34,894 nt of DNA, taken from contig JBFKFZ010000034.1 of NCBI GenBank assembly GCA_041633555.1, positions 1 through 34,894 of the forward strand. The letters run 5' to 3'. The DNA is from JAHEAO01 sp041633555 (GTDB taxonomy: Bacteria; Pseudomonadota; Alphaproteobacteria; Rhodobacterales; Rhodobacteraceae). How positions within the stretch are numbered: position 1 is the first letter of the stretch; the number at the start of each line of letters is the position of its first letter. Made by a program: the position numbers and the translations under genes. Of this stretch, positions 8,194 through 16,441 are shown piece by piece. The notes beneath the pieces are model-generated. The model ran no database searches and was not told the DNA's origin. It saw nothing but the letters and a program-made list of their open reading frames with translations.

Positions 8194-10434
8194 TCAGACG
8201 AAATCGATGAACTTGTGGAACGGCATTTCGCGCAGCCTCATGCCGGTTGCGTCGAATATCGCGCTTGCTAGTGCCGGGGCAGCGGGGGGGACCGGCGGCT
8301 CCCCGACGCCGCGGATCTTGGGGTTGTTTTCCAACCCGCGCACCTCGATCTGCGGGCACTGATAGAGCCTCATGCCCTCATGCTCGTGATAGTTAGTCTG
8401 CTGCGGCATGCCGTCCGCATAGGTAATCTCGGAATTCATTGCATGGCCGAGACCCCAGATAACGCCCCCTTTCACCTGGTTGTCGAAATTGACCGGGTCG
8501 AGGACCCGGCCGACATCGGCGGCAACCCAGACATTGTCGATGCGGATGCCCCTGTCGGTCATCGTGACGTCAATGACCTCGGCTACCGGCACGCCGAAGG
8601 ATTCCACGAGCGCCAGCCCGCGCCCTCGGTTCTCGCCGAGCGCGCCTCCCCAGTTCGACATTTCGGCAACAGCTTCGAGAACCTTGCGATGGACGTCGTT
8701 GTTCACAAGCCGCAGGCGCTCTTCCATCGGGTCGGCATTGGCGACACGGATCAGCTCGTCCAGGAAACCCTCGCTAAAGAACGCGGCTGAGGATGCGCCG
8801 ACCGACCGCCAGGAACTGACAGGGGCAAGGCCCGGGACGCGGTAGGCGCGGACTCTGAGGTTGGGAATGGCGTAGGGCATGTTCCAGGCGCCTGCAGCGA
8901 TCTGGCCGTCAGGGCCGGGGATCGGCAGGCCCAGCCGCCCGCTTTGAGAGTCGGTGACCGAAGCTGTCGCAATGTCCAGTTCCCAGCTGTCCACCTGCCC
9001 GTCCCTTACAGCGCCGCGAGAGCGCGAGATGCCGATCTGGCGTGGGAAATCAAGGGCGAAGTCCTCTTCTCTGGTGAATGTCAGCTTGACCGGCGTGCCA
9101 AGGATCTGGACGGCGATCTCGGCGGCCAAGGTAATGTTCTCGAATTCCTGCCGGTGGCCGAAGCTTCCGCCGACGAACTGCTGGTGAAAGGTGACCGCAT
9201 CAGGATCGAGACCCGCGATGGCCGCGACTTTCTGCTGCACATAGCGGGGAAGCTGGCTCCCGGCCCAGACCTCGGCGCTGTCCTCGCTCACCAAAACGAT
9301 CGCGCTGAGCGGTTCCAGAGGCTGGTGCGCGACATAGGGCGCCCGGTATTCGGCCGTGATCACGTCACCCGCATCGAACGACCCGGCAACATCGCCGTCG
9401 TCGCGCCAGACCCGATCGAGCCGGTCCTCGACGAAGCTGTCGGACAGGATTTGCCAATGGCCATCCATCTCTTCAGGATAATTTGCTTGACCCCAATCGA
9501 AGGTGATCGCATTGGCCGCCTTGAAGGCGCGCCAGGTATTGTCTGCGATCACCGCAACACCGCCCGTCACAGGCACGATCTGCCTGACCCCGCGCATAGC
9601 TTCGGCGGCGCTCGCATCATAGCTGTTCATGGTGCCACCCCGGCGCGGATTCACCCGGATCGCGGCGTGCACCATCCCGGCGACGTTCTGGTCGATCCCG
9701 TATTTCAGTTCACCCGTCGATTTCGCCAGAATATCCAGCCGCTGCATTGGTTTGCCGAGAAATCGCCACTCCGACGGTTCCCGCAAGGTGACGTTGGTGA
9801 CTGGATCGAGACCCGAAGCCGTGGCCGCGAGGTCGGTGTAGCTTATCTCCTGGCCATCGGGCAGGATCACCTTCGCCCTCGCCGTTCTGAGTTCCTCTAC
9901 GGCTGTTCCGGTTTCCCGAGAAGCGGCAAGTCTTAGCGTTTCGCGCGCCACGGCGCCGGCCTGACGAAGCTTGGTGTACTGGTCTGGGATCGTGCTCGAC
10001 CCGCCGGTGGCCATCAGTCCCAGCACCTTGAAAGAAGCACCGGCCGCGCTGCGGACGCTACTGGCGACAAAGGAATCGTCGAAGGCGGCGAAGGGAACGA
10101 GTTCCGCGCCGTTCGCAGTATTGTAATAGGCCGGATCGGGGGCGGCGAATTCCGGCTGGAACTGGTCGAGCTCAACGTCCAATTCTTCGGCGATCAGCGC
10201 CGCCTCGATCGACCTGACGCCCTGACCAAAGTCGACATGCGTCGTGATCAGCCTGATCCCGTCCTCGCTGATCGTGACATAAGGGTTGAACGTGACCTCG
10301 CCCGGATCAAGTTGGGCCTTCAGCGGGTTGTCGTGCGGCTTCCGGACGATGTAGACGCCGAATGCGACACCGCCGAGAATGGCAGCCGATCCGATCATGA
10401 AACTGCGGCGGGCGATCGTGCGAGCGCGTCCCAT
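8194..10434 (-). CDS. molybdopterin-binding subunit of a xanthine dehydrogenase-family hydroxylase (IorB/aldehyde dehydrogenase type)
   Basis: Protein of 746 residues with a twin-arginine signal (ARRSFMIGS near residue 10, then a hydrophobic stretch), so the folded cofactor-loaded enzyme is probably exported by Tat. The body has the features of the isoquinoline 1-oxidoreductase beta / membrane aldehyde dehydrogenase group: GRAR-type start, FGQGVRS, a duplicated molybdopterin-binding fold, GSFGHRQE, and GVGEP near the C-terminus with the catalytic glutamate (about Glu712). These enzymes hydroxylate N-heterocycles or oxidise aldehydes to acids with water as oxygen source. It starts one base after the 2Fe-2S subunit stop, with a strong GAGGGAG ribosome site inside that gene. 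Substrate is not readable from sequence; the neighbouring lipid-oxidation genes make an aldehyde plausible. Confidence 0.88.
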   Translation of the reverse strand: MGRARTIARRSFMIGSAAILGGVAFGVYIVRKPHDNPLKAQLDPGEVTFNPYVTISEDGIRLITTHVDFGQGVRSIEAALIAEELDVELDQFQPEFAAPDPAYYNTANGAELVPFAAFDDSFVASSVRSAAGASFKVLGLMATGGSSTIPDQYTKLRQAGAVARETLRLAASRETGTAVEELRTARAKVILPDGQEISYTDLAATASGLDPVTNVTLREPSEWRFLGKPMQRLDILAKSTGELKYGIDQNVAGMVHAAIRVNPRRGGTMNSYDASAAEAMRGVRQIVPVTGGVAVIADNTWRAFKAANAITFDWGQANYPEEMDGHWQILSDSFVEDRLDRVWRDDGDVAGSFDAGDVITAEYRAPYVAHQPLEPLSAIVLVSEDSAEVWAGSQLPRYVQQKVAAIAGLDPDAVTFHQQFVGGSFGHRQEFENITLAAEIAVQILGTPVKLTFTREEDFALDFPRQIGISRSRGAVRDGQVDSWELDIATASVTDSQSGRLGLPIPGPDGQIAAGAWNMPYAIPNLRVRAYRVPGLAPVSSWRSVGASSAAFFSEGFLDELIRVANADPMEERLRLVNNDVHRKVLEAVAEMSNWGGALGENRGRGLALVESFGVPVAEVIDVTMTDRGIRIDNVWVAADVGRVLDPVNFDNQVKGGVIWGLGHAMNSEITYADGMPQQTNYHEHEGMRLYQCPQIEVRGLENNPKIRGVGEPPVPPAAPALASAIFDATGMRLREMPFHKFIDFV

Positions 10435-10435
10435 A

Positions 10436-10897
10436 TCAGGACTCCCTCAACGTGGCGGCCGCAGACTTTATCGCCGCGCGTATCCGGGGATAGGTGCCGC
10501 AACGGCAAAGATTTCCGCTCATGACCAGGTCGATATCCTCGTCGGTCGGATCCGGGGTCTCGGCGAGGAGCGAGGCAGCCTGCATGATCTGGCCCGACTG
10601 GCAATAACCGCATTGCGCGACCTGGTGTTCCACCCAGGCGGCCTGCACGGCATGCAATGAGTCCGGTGTCCCGAACCCTTCGATCGTGGTGATCTCGCTG
10701 TCTCCGATGTTCTCGGCAGGAACCTGGCAACTGCGGACGGCCATCCCGTCCATTTGGACCGTGCAGGCCCCGCATTGGGCGATCCCGCAGCCATATTTCA
10801 CGCCGGTCAGCCCGAGTTCATCCCGCAGGATCCACAAAAGCGGCATGTCCGCTTCGACGTCGACCTCGTGGACTTGACCATTGACCTTGATCTGCAT
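10436..10897 (-). CDS. 2Fe-2S subunit of the molybdenum hydroxylase (IorA-like)
   Basis: The 153-residue protein is the small iron-sulfur subunit of the xanthine dehydrogenase family. The N-terminal plant-ferredoxin domain binds the first cluster through Cys37, Cys42, Cys45 and Cys57 (CGCGIAQCGACT context). The C-terminal helical domain binds the second through Cys96, Cys99, Cys131 and Cys133 (QCGYCQSG and NLCRCGTYPRI). All eight ligands are present. It has no export signal, as expected if it is carried through Tat bound to the large subunit. It is the first gene of the operon, and its ATG is 74 bases from a candidate promoter. It passes electrons from the Mo centre to the cytochrome encoded last in the operon. 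Confidence 0.92.
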   Translation of the reverse strand: MQIKVNGQVHEVDVEADMPLLWILRDELGLTGVKYGCGIAQCGACTVQMDGMAVRSCQVPAENIGDSEITTIEGFGTPDSLHAVQAAWVEHQVAQCGYCQSGQIMQAASLLAETPDPTDEDIDLVMSGNLCRCGTYPRIRAAIKSAAATLRES

Positions 10898-10970
10898 TCA
10901 AGCCTCCGCTCGAGACCATTCAGGCCGGTATTGCGCCAGCCGCGACCCCGCCGTCTTTTCTTTTCGCGCT

Positions 10971-10998
10971 AAAGTAATGCCATTTTCACGATTTGCAA
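10971..10998 (-). promoter_or_regulatory. candidate promoter of the molybdenum hydroxylase operon
   Basis: On the minus strand TTGCAA (10998-10993) is followed after 16 bases by TACTTT (10976-10971), inside the only AT-rich patch of the 255-base divergent gap. It would give a leader of about 65-70 bases. Both boxes are partial matches, so this is a candidate only. Confidence 0.35.
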
Positions 10999-11105
10999 TT
11001 TTTAGCTGGTAACGGACAGGGGGCATGCAGAGCGCAATCCCCAGACAAGGTGTCCGAAGTGCGTCCGGACAGGAGTGGTATCCGACTCTGACCTTGTCGG
11101 CAATC

Positions 11106-11120
11106 ATGTTAGTCTAACAT
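11106..11120. promoter_or_regulatory. 15-base perfect palindrome, candidate operator
   Basis: ATGTTAG-T-CTAACAT is a perfect inverted repeat with 7-base arms around one base. It lies 33 bases before the chosen start of the membrane hydrolase gene and is unusually AT-rich for the region. Size and symmetry suit a dimeric repressor of the TetR or similar type. No regulator gene is nearby. A second looser inverted repeat (TGTCCG 11051-11056 / CGGACA 11066-11071) lies just upstream. Confidence 0.4.
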
Positions 11121-11152
11121 CCAAGGAGAAATTCCTGGGTCGGGGGCGGTTC

Positions 11153-13090
11153 ATGGCCAGGCATCTGGTAATCACCGTGCACGGAATAGGCGAGCAGCAA
11201 CCCGGAGAGACCGTTGACGCGGTGGTCGGGGCGGCCACCACCGGGTTTCCGGGACGGCCCCGCCAGCCGGTCGAGGTGGAGCGTGACGTGATCGAACTGG
11301 CCGAGACGCGGTTCGGCCCCGAGCCGCGCAATGCCGCGCTCTTCCCGGTTCATCTCCGCCGCGTGCGCCGCACCCATGTCCAATCGCGCGATGACGATGT
11401 CGTCTTTGCCGAGGTTTACTGGGCCGACAGATCGCCCGCGCCGAAGGGTGCCGTGCGGACAATAATCGATCTTCTGAAGGTCGTGCTGGGCCTCGGCTAC
11501 CTTGCGATGGACAATGTCGAAAACAATCGCGGCTTTGGGCCGGTGGCGCTGGTGCATCTCTTCACATGGGTGTTCTACGGACTGATTGCGCCGCTGAATG
11601 CGATCCTGCTTATGGGGGCGGTGCTGTTGCTGATCGACATGTCCTCTTTCAAGATCGGAACAGACATTCCCGAACTGGCAGTTATCTTTGTTGATGGCGC
11701 GCTGGCGCTGGCGATCGGCCTCATGATCTGGCTGCATTTCGCCCGAACTTACTTGGTGCGGATCTTCGGGAGAGGGCTTTCGGCGCTTGGCGTCATCATC
11801 CTTATCGTGGCGATTGCTGGCGACCTGGGGGCGGCATTTCCATGGTCCATGTGCACGGAACCGCAAAGGCCACCTGACCCCTATCATCCGATTCTGGAAT
11901 GCTATATCGGCCTCAATATCGGCCTTCTGGGCTTCAGTTGGTTCACGACGGTGACTCTTGCGCTGTTGACCTATCCGGCAGCGCTCTTGCCCCAAAAGGC
12001 CTCGCCGCAGGACGGGGTGACGGGTCACCGCGCGATCTTCCCGAGCATCGCAGGGGCGATGGTCATGTTCTGGATGGTCTTCAGCTCGGCCTTCTGGCTG
12101 ACCTTCGTGAACATGGCTGGCAGGATCTCACCGACCACAGGAGAAGCAGGAGAAACCCTGCTTCAGGCCATCGCAAGTCGCCGCCTGCCAGAGGCGCTCG
12201 GCACGCTCGGGGTCACGGCGGGATCGCTGGCGATCCTTGTGCTGGTCGGCATCCACCTTGTCATCGCACGTCGACTGGCGCGAGAGGAACTCTACACCCG
12301 GCCCGAAACCATCAGCCGGGTAATCCTCAATTCCCGCCTGCAGATGGTCTTCGGCCTGTCGCTCGTCCTGATCTGGCTGGCGGTCGTGCATTTGCTGAAC
12401 GAGCGTGTCTCGGGTTTCCGCTGGATCGATGCGCGGCCCTTTTCGTGGGTCACTCCCGTCTTCGACTGGCTCAGCACCAAGGATGGCGTCGTGGCGGCGG
12501 TGATCCTGGGCATTGGCCTACTGATCTACAACTTTTCGCATCTTGTCGCTGGCGGACTGGGGATCATCCGGGACATCGTGACCTATTCGGTGCGCGACCA
12601 CTGTCACTGGCGTTCGGAGCATGCCATCCGCGCAAGGAATTTCGTCGAGCGCCGGCAGATCAACAACCGCTTCAAGCGGGTCCTCGAATACGGGCTGGAA
12701 ACCGTGCGGCCGGAAAAGGTCACTGTCATTTCGCATTCCCAAGGTACCGTCATCGCGACCCAGATGCTTCAGGACAGGAACGTCAAGGCCCAACTCGCCA
12801 AGCACGGGGCCCCGCCGGTTCTGCTGATCACGATGGGCTCTCCCGTGACCCATATCTACCGACGCTATTTCAAGGAATTCTTTCAGGTTTCTCTTGCCGA
12901 AATGCCGCCCGGTACAACCTGGTTCAACATCCATCGCGCCGATGATTTCGTCGGCACCCGGATCGAGGACGCATTGGCCGACGAGGACCACAACCTGTCG
13001 GTCCCGGCGGGCGGGCATACCGGCTATTTCACCGATTTCCATGTGTGGAACCGGCTCTGGAACGATGTCAGATTTCAGCTGTTCATCTAG
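11153..13090 (+). CDS. polytopic membrane alpha/beta-hydrolase (lipase/esterase-like)
   Basis: A 645-residue protein whose hydrolase fold is split by a membrane region. The N-terminus (HLVITVHGIGEQ) is the first core strand with the HG oxyanion turn. About residues 130-480 hold seven or eight hydrophobic segments. The C-terminus resumes with VISHSQGT, a nucleophile elbow (Ser529), then ITMGSPVTHIY, a DDF acidic element and GGHTGYF with the likely catalytic His622. Lipid or ester hydrolysis at the inner membrane is the natural guess. Start choice is uncertain: the ATG at 11153 begins right at the first strand but has only a G-rich stretch before it, while the clear AAGGAG (11123-11128) is 24 bases upstream and a GTG at 11075 is also in frame. 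It diverges from the molybdenum hydroxylase operon and converges on the dioxygenase operon. Confidence 0.78.
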   Translation: MARHLVITVHGIGEQQPGETVDAVVGAATTGFPGRPRQPVEVERDVIELAETRFGPEPRNAALFPVHLRRVRRTHVQSRDDDVVFAEVYWADRSPAPKGAVRTIIDLLKVVLGLGYLAMDNVENNRGFGPVALVHLFTWVFYGLIAPLNAILLMGAVLLLIDMSSFKIGTDIPELAVIFVDGALALAIGLMIWLHFARTYLVRIFGRGLSALGVIILIVAIAGDLGAAFPWSMCTEPQRPPDPYHPILECYIGLNIGLLGFSWFTTVTLALLTYPAALLPQKASPQDGVTGHRAIFPSIAGAMVMFWMVFSSAFWLTFVNMAGRISPTTGEAGETLLQAIASRRLPEALGTLGVTAGSLAILVLVGIHLVIARRLAREELYTRPETISRVILNSRLQMVFGLSLVLIWLAVVHLLNERVSGFRWIDARPFSWVTPVFDWLSTKDGVVAAVILGIGLLIYNFSHLVAGGLGIIRDIVTYSVRDHCHWRSEHAIRARNFVERRQINNRFKRVLEYGLETVRPEKVTVISHSQGTVIATQMLQDRNVKAQLAKHGAPPVLLITMGSPVTHIYRRYFKEFFQVSLAEMPPGTTWFNIHRADDFVGTRIEDALADEDHNLSVPAGGHTGYFTDFHVWNRLWNDVRFQLFI

Positions 13091-13145
13091 GGCTTCACCT
13101 GGCCCGCGCAATGCTCCGGTAATGGGTGGTGAAAAGCGTCGCCAG

Positions 13146-13511
13146 TCAGGGCAGTTTCATAACCTCCTGCATGACCGCCCTGCGATAGCTCGCGGTGAGG
13201 ATCAGGATGAAGACGGCGTCATATACAGCGAACCAATACCAGCCCTGACACAAGAACAGGATCACCAGCGGAACCGTCGCAAAACAGGCGAATAGCGAAC
13301 TGCCCTGGTTGCGATCGGGGTTCATGGCCGCGGGGATGTAGACGGCGGTGATGATCGCGATCTGGACGCCGGCATACTGGACCCAGCCGATGGGAACGAC
13401 ATGTGCCATGCCCGCCAGCTTCAGGATGAATTCAGGGGCAATCACATGCGTTGCCGCGACGATGAAATTGACCAGAACTCGCAATCTGACGAATAATCTG
13501 AATAGCTTCAT
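13146..13511 (-). CDS. small four-helix integral membrane protein of unknown function
   Basis: This 121-residue protein is mostly hydrophobic. There are about four membrane segments: around residues 12-30, 41-62, 71-92 and 93-110. A short polar loop (PAAMNPDRNQGSS) lies between the second and third. The ends are basic (MKLFRLFVRLR and SYRRAV), suggesting both termini are cytoplasmic. There is no recognised domain or cofactor residue pattern. It starts 21 bases after the stop of the RoxA-like cytochrome gene with a GGAGTGAAGA ribosome site, so it is the last gene of the dioxygenase operon. A membrane anchor, quinone-side partner or lipid-handling accessory is possible, but nothing in the sequence decides this. 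Confidence 0.65.
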   Translation of the reverse strand: MKLFRLFVRLRVLVNFIVAATHVIAPEFILKLAGMAHVVPIGWVQYAGVQIAIITAVYIPAAMNPDRNQGSSLFACFATVPLVILFLCQGWYWFAVYDAVFILILTASYRRAVMQEVMKLP

Positions 13512-13532
13512 TCTTCACTCCGCATTGCTGCG

Positions 13533-15113
13533 CTAGAATCCCTTGAGGTATTCGAGCAGTGCCGTCTTTTGGTCCGCAGTCAGATCGGTTCCGTATTCAT
13601 GACCGCTGTTCTGGTTGCCGGGAATGGGGTCGCCATTTGCGTCGATTGTCGAGAAGCAGAACCCCTCTCTAAGTTCCTCACCCGGATGGCATCCCGTCGG
13701 TGCGACGAAACCGCCCCCTTCAAGATCGACCGCAATCAGTCCGCGCACGAACGAAGTCGGCCGGTCCGCGGCAGGCCTCAACAGGTCCTGCAATGTCGGA
13801 ACGCTGCCATTGTGCAGGTAGGGGGCCCGCAGCCACAATCCGTCGAGCGGGGTATTCGCATAACCGTTGGTCTTGCGGAAATAGCGGAAACTGTAATCCC
13901 GGTCATCTGCAAAGAACTGCCTTTGTTCCTTTGACAGGCGCTCCGTGTAGCTGTTCAGCCGCCACGGATCGGTGCCGATCTCTTCAATCGGCGTTACGCG
14001 TCCGATCCGGTCGCCCGCGAAGACATAGCCCGTTTCAGCCTGATAGCCGTGGCAGATGGCGCAGTACTCCTGGTAGATCTCTGCCCCCCGGCCCGCCAGT
14101 TCGCTGTCTGGCACGTAGGGGCTGGGCGGCGGGGGCAGATCCTCGAGCCATTTCGCCACCCGCTCTACCGAGTGATGCAGAACCGTTTCTTCGGTCACGC
14201 CGGCACCCAAGGCGGCGCTGAGGTTGCGTTCCTGAAGGCTCTTGTTGTTGCCGTCCCAGTGCAGGTCGAATTCACGCCGGCCCTTCTCGCCCTGAAGGAA
14301 CACGGCCGGAAAATCCGCGACCCCGACCTTCTCGCTCTCGTCGAGTTCCTCATAGGTGTATTCGAGATGGATCATCTTGTAGCCGGAGAAAGTATCGACG
14401 CGGCCCGGTCCCCAATCGGGCTGCTCTCCGAACAGCCGGTGCAGTCGCGAGCGTCTGTCGATCAGTTCCTGCTGTACCTGCGGCAGGGCAACGCGCTTGA
14501 GGGCCAGCCTTTCGAACCAGCCCAGCCCGCCGGTGCTGTCCGCGATAACGGGCAGGATATTGTCGGGATTGAAGCGCCGGTCGACGGCCATCTCGAATAG
14601 GGCGAGAAAGAAGTCATGCAGCCGGACAGTGTTCGACGGCATGCCCGAGATCATCTGCGGCTCGGCCCCCGGCACCTGAATGAGCCCGGTGTGACAGACG
14701 GCGCAGTTCAGCCATGCCACTTCAACGCCAAGCCGGCGGCCGGTGGAAAAGCCGATGGGCAGACCCGGGACCGGCGCATCGGCCGCCGTCAGAAAGCCGA
14801 AATGGGTATAGTCACCCGCCTCGCCGAAATATTCCGGGAAGGCGTCGGGCAGCGTCAGCAAGAGCTTGATCGGCAGGCCGCTCGATTGCTCGGCGCCGAT
14901 GGAGCCATAGCGGAAATGCTGGTCGATATCGGAGTATTCGTGACTGTAGCTGCGCGAGGTCTGCCACGAGAAGTAGGCGAGAATAGCCAATGTTAGCAGC
15001 CCGGCGACCAGCGTCAGCCCAAAGAGCCGCATGATCCATTTCCTGATGGCCGAGGCATAGAAGCGCCGTTGAACCTCGGTGACCGCAACGCCTTTCGGGA
15101 ACGGGGTCCTCAT
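13533..15113 (-). CDS. membrane-anchored diheme cytochrome c, RoxA/RoxB-like
   Basis: Protein of 526 residues: a short cytoplasmic N-terminus, one membrane anchor (about 29-50), then a periplasmic part with two haem c sites, CAVCH (137-141) and CAICH (351-355). The stretch HWDGNNKSLQERNLSAALGA near 285-304 and the late element RAPYLHNGSVPTLQDLL are typical of the RoxA/RoxB rubber-oxygenase-like diheme family, which is related to bacterial MauG/cytochrome c peroxidases. Characterised RoxA enzymes cleave polyisoprene double bonds with O2, but many homologues have no known substrate. The ATG overlaps the TGA of the upstream flavoprotein gene (ATGA). In this setting it may oxidise an unsaturated lipid or simply carry electrons. 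Diheme and family calls are strong; the reaction is not established. Confidence 0.82.
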   Translation of the reverse strand: MRTPFPKGVAVTEVQRRFYASAIRKWIMRLFGLTLVAGLLTLAILAYFSWQTSRSYSHEYSDIDQHFRYGSIGAEQSSGLPIKLLLTLPDAFPEYFGEAGDYTHFGFLTAADAPVPGLPIGFSTGRRLGVEVAWLNCAVCHTGLIQVPGAEPQMISGMPSNTVRLHDFFLALFEMAVDRRFNPDNILPVIADSTGGLGWFERLALKRVALPQVQQELIDRRSRLHRLFGEQPDWGPGRVDTFSGYKMIHLEYTYEELDESEKVGVADFPAVFLQGEKGRREFDLHWDGNNKSLQERNLSAALGAGVTEETVLHHSVERVAKWLEDLPPPPSPYVPDSELAGRGAEIYQEYCAICHGYQAETGYVFAGDRIGRVTPIEEIGTDPWRLNSYTERLSKEQRQFFADDRDYSFRYFRKTNGYANTPLDGLWLRAPYLHNGSVPTLQDLLRPAADRPTSFVRGLIAVDLEGGGFVAPTGCHPGEELREGFCFSTIDANGDPIPGNQNSGHEYGTDLTADQKTALLEYLKGF

Positions 15114-16441
15114 GGCCGGACGCCTTTCGCGGCCAGACTGCGGGGTTCAAAAACCTGGCAGATGGTCTCGACCATCCTGTCATGGTCGCCGTCGAAGCGG
15201 CTGAGTTCGTAGCATCCGAGCGGGTTCTTTGGCGCGTTGAGCAAGCACTTGTTGCAGAAGGTGCAGGGGCGTTCCGGCCCTTCCATGCCGGATTTCCAGA
15301 GGTTGGGCAGGTCCGGGTTCGCGATGAGTGCGCGGGCCATCGAGATGCCGTCGACCCCACCACTGGCCACCAACTCCTCGGCCATCGCGCGATCCTGATA
15401 GCCGCCGGTCGAAATGACTGGGATCGAGACTGCCCGCTTGATGGCCCGGGCTTCCTCGGTCGAAACCCCTTCATGGGGCCGGTCATGTTTCTGGCGGTAC
15501 CAGATCCATCTGAAGATCGGGCGCAGTACCGGATAGCGGAACAGAAGGTAGTTCCGGAATGTCGCGCCGCCAGAGGATAGCATCGCGTCATAGGTCGAGG
15601 CGATGGTGTTGAAATCGAACTCGCCCGGCGGATTCAGCGGATGGGGAAACAGCGACCCGATCGAGGCATGGATTGCGTCGGCCCCGGTGGCCTCTACCCA
15701 CTTGCAGACCTCGATGGTGTCGTTCAGCCGGTTGCCCTTCCGCTCCCACGGCAGCACGTTGTTGTAGTCGACGCTGGAGATCTTGACCTGTAGATGAAAG
15801 CCGTCCCCGGCATGCTGGCGTATCGACCGGATTACATCGAGCAGGAAGCGCGCGCGGTTGAACAGGCTGCCGCCATATTCGTCCTGCCGGTCATTGATCC
15901 CGCTGCTCAGGAACTGGGTGAAGAGGTAGCCGTTCGCGGCGTGCAACTCTACGCCGTCCAGCCCCGCCTCGCGAGCCCGCAGGGCGGCGCGGCCGAACGA
16001 GGCGATCATGTGCCGGATCTGGCCCTTGTTCATTGCGTTGCAGGGGAAGCCGTGCAGGCTTTCGTCCGCATCGGTGGAACTCATCGTGGCGCGGTGGGAA
16101 TTGTGGATGCCGGGCAGGTCCATCTGCCGACCGCTGTGGCTGAGCTGCATGATGTACTTGCAATCATGGTCATGGACCTGCTTGCCCAGTTCCCGCCAGT
16201 CCTCGATGAAGTCATCGGTGTGGATCGTGGCATAACCGGCAATGATGCGACCCGACATCAGCACCGGCACGTAGGAGGAGATGATTGCGCCAACGCCGCC
16301 GCGCGCGAACATCGTTTCCCAGTTGATCCGGGTCTGGGTCGGGCGTCCGGTTTCAAGGTCAAACTTGCCGGAAATATTGGACCTGAACAGCTTGTTCTTG
16401 ACCTCGAGGTTGCGGAATTTCAGGGGCTCGAAAAGGCTCAT
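15110..16441 (-). CDS. NADH:flavin oxidoreductase / Old Yellow Enzyme family protein with Cys cluster motif
   Basis: Protein of 443 residues forming an FMN-binding TIM barrel. Visible family motifs are MQLSHSGRQ near 100, HAANGYLFTQFLS followed by N-x-R-x-D-x-YGGS (substrate and FMN site), and STGGY with GISMARALI for the phosphate-binding end. After the barrel comes CTFCNKC plus a cysteine about ten residues on, similar to the Fe-S site of 2,4-dienoyl-CoA reductase-type members, but the C-terminal FAD/NAD domain of those enzymes is absent. Such proteins reduce activated C=C bonds of enones or enoyl compounds. The ATG at 16441 overlaps the TGA of the upstream gene by four bases, and the TGA overlaps the next ATG: tight coupling. 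Plant OPR3, an Old Yellow Enzyme, reduces an oxylipin, which fits this operon. Confidence 0.87.
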   Translation of the reverse strand: MSLFEPLKFRNLEVKNKLFRSNISGKFDLETGRPTQTRINWETMFARGGVGAIISSYVPVLMSGRIIAGYATIHTDDFIEDWRELGKQVHDHDCKYIMQLSHSGRQMDLPGIHNSHRATMSSTDADESLHGFPCNAMNKGQIRHMIASFGRAALRAREAGLDGVELHAANGYLFTQFLSSGINDRQDEYGGSLFNRARFLLDVIRSIRQHAGDGFHLQVKISSVDYNNVLPWERKGNRLNDTIEVCKWVEATGADAIHASIGSLFPHPLNPPGEFDFNTIASTYDAMLSSGGATFRNYLLFRYPVLRPIFRWIWYRQKHDRPHEGVSTEEARAIKRAVSIPVISTGGYQDRAMAEELVASGGVDGISMARALIANPDLPNLWKSGMEGPERPCTFCNKCLLNAPKNPLGCYELSRFDGDHDRMVETICQVFEPRSLAAKGVRP

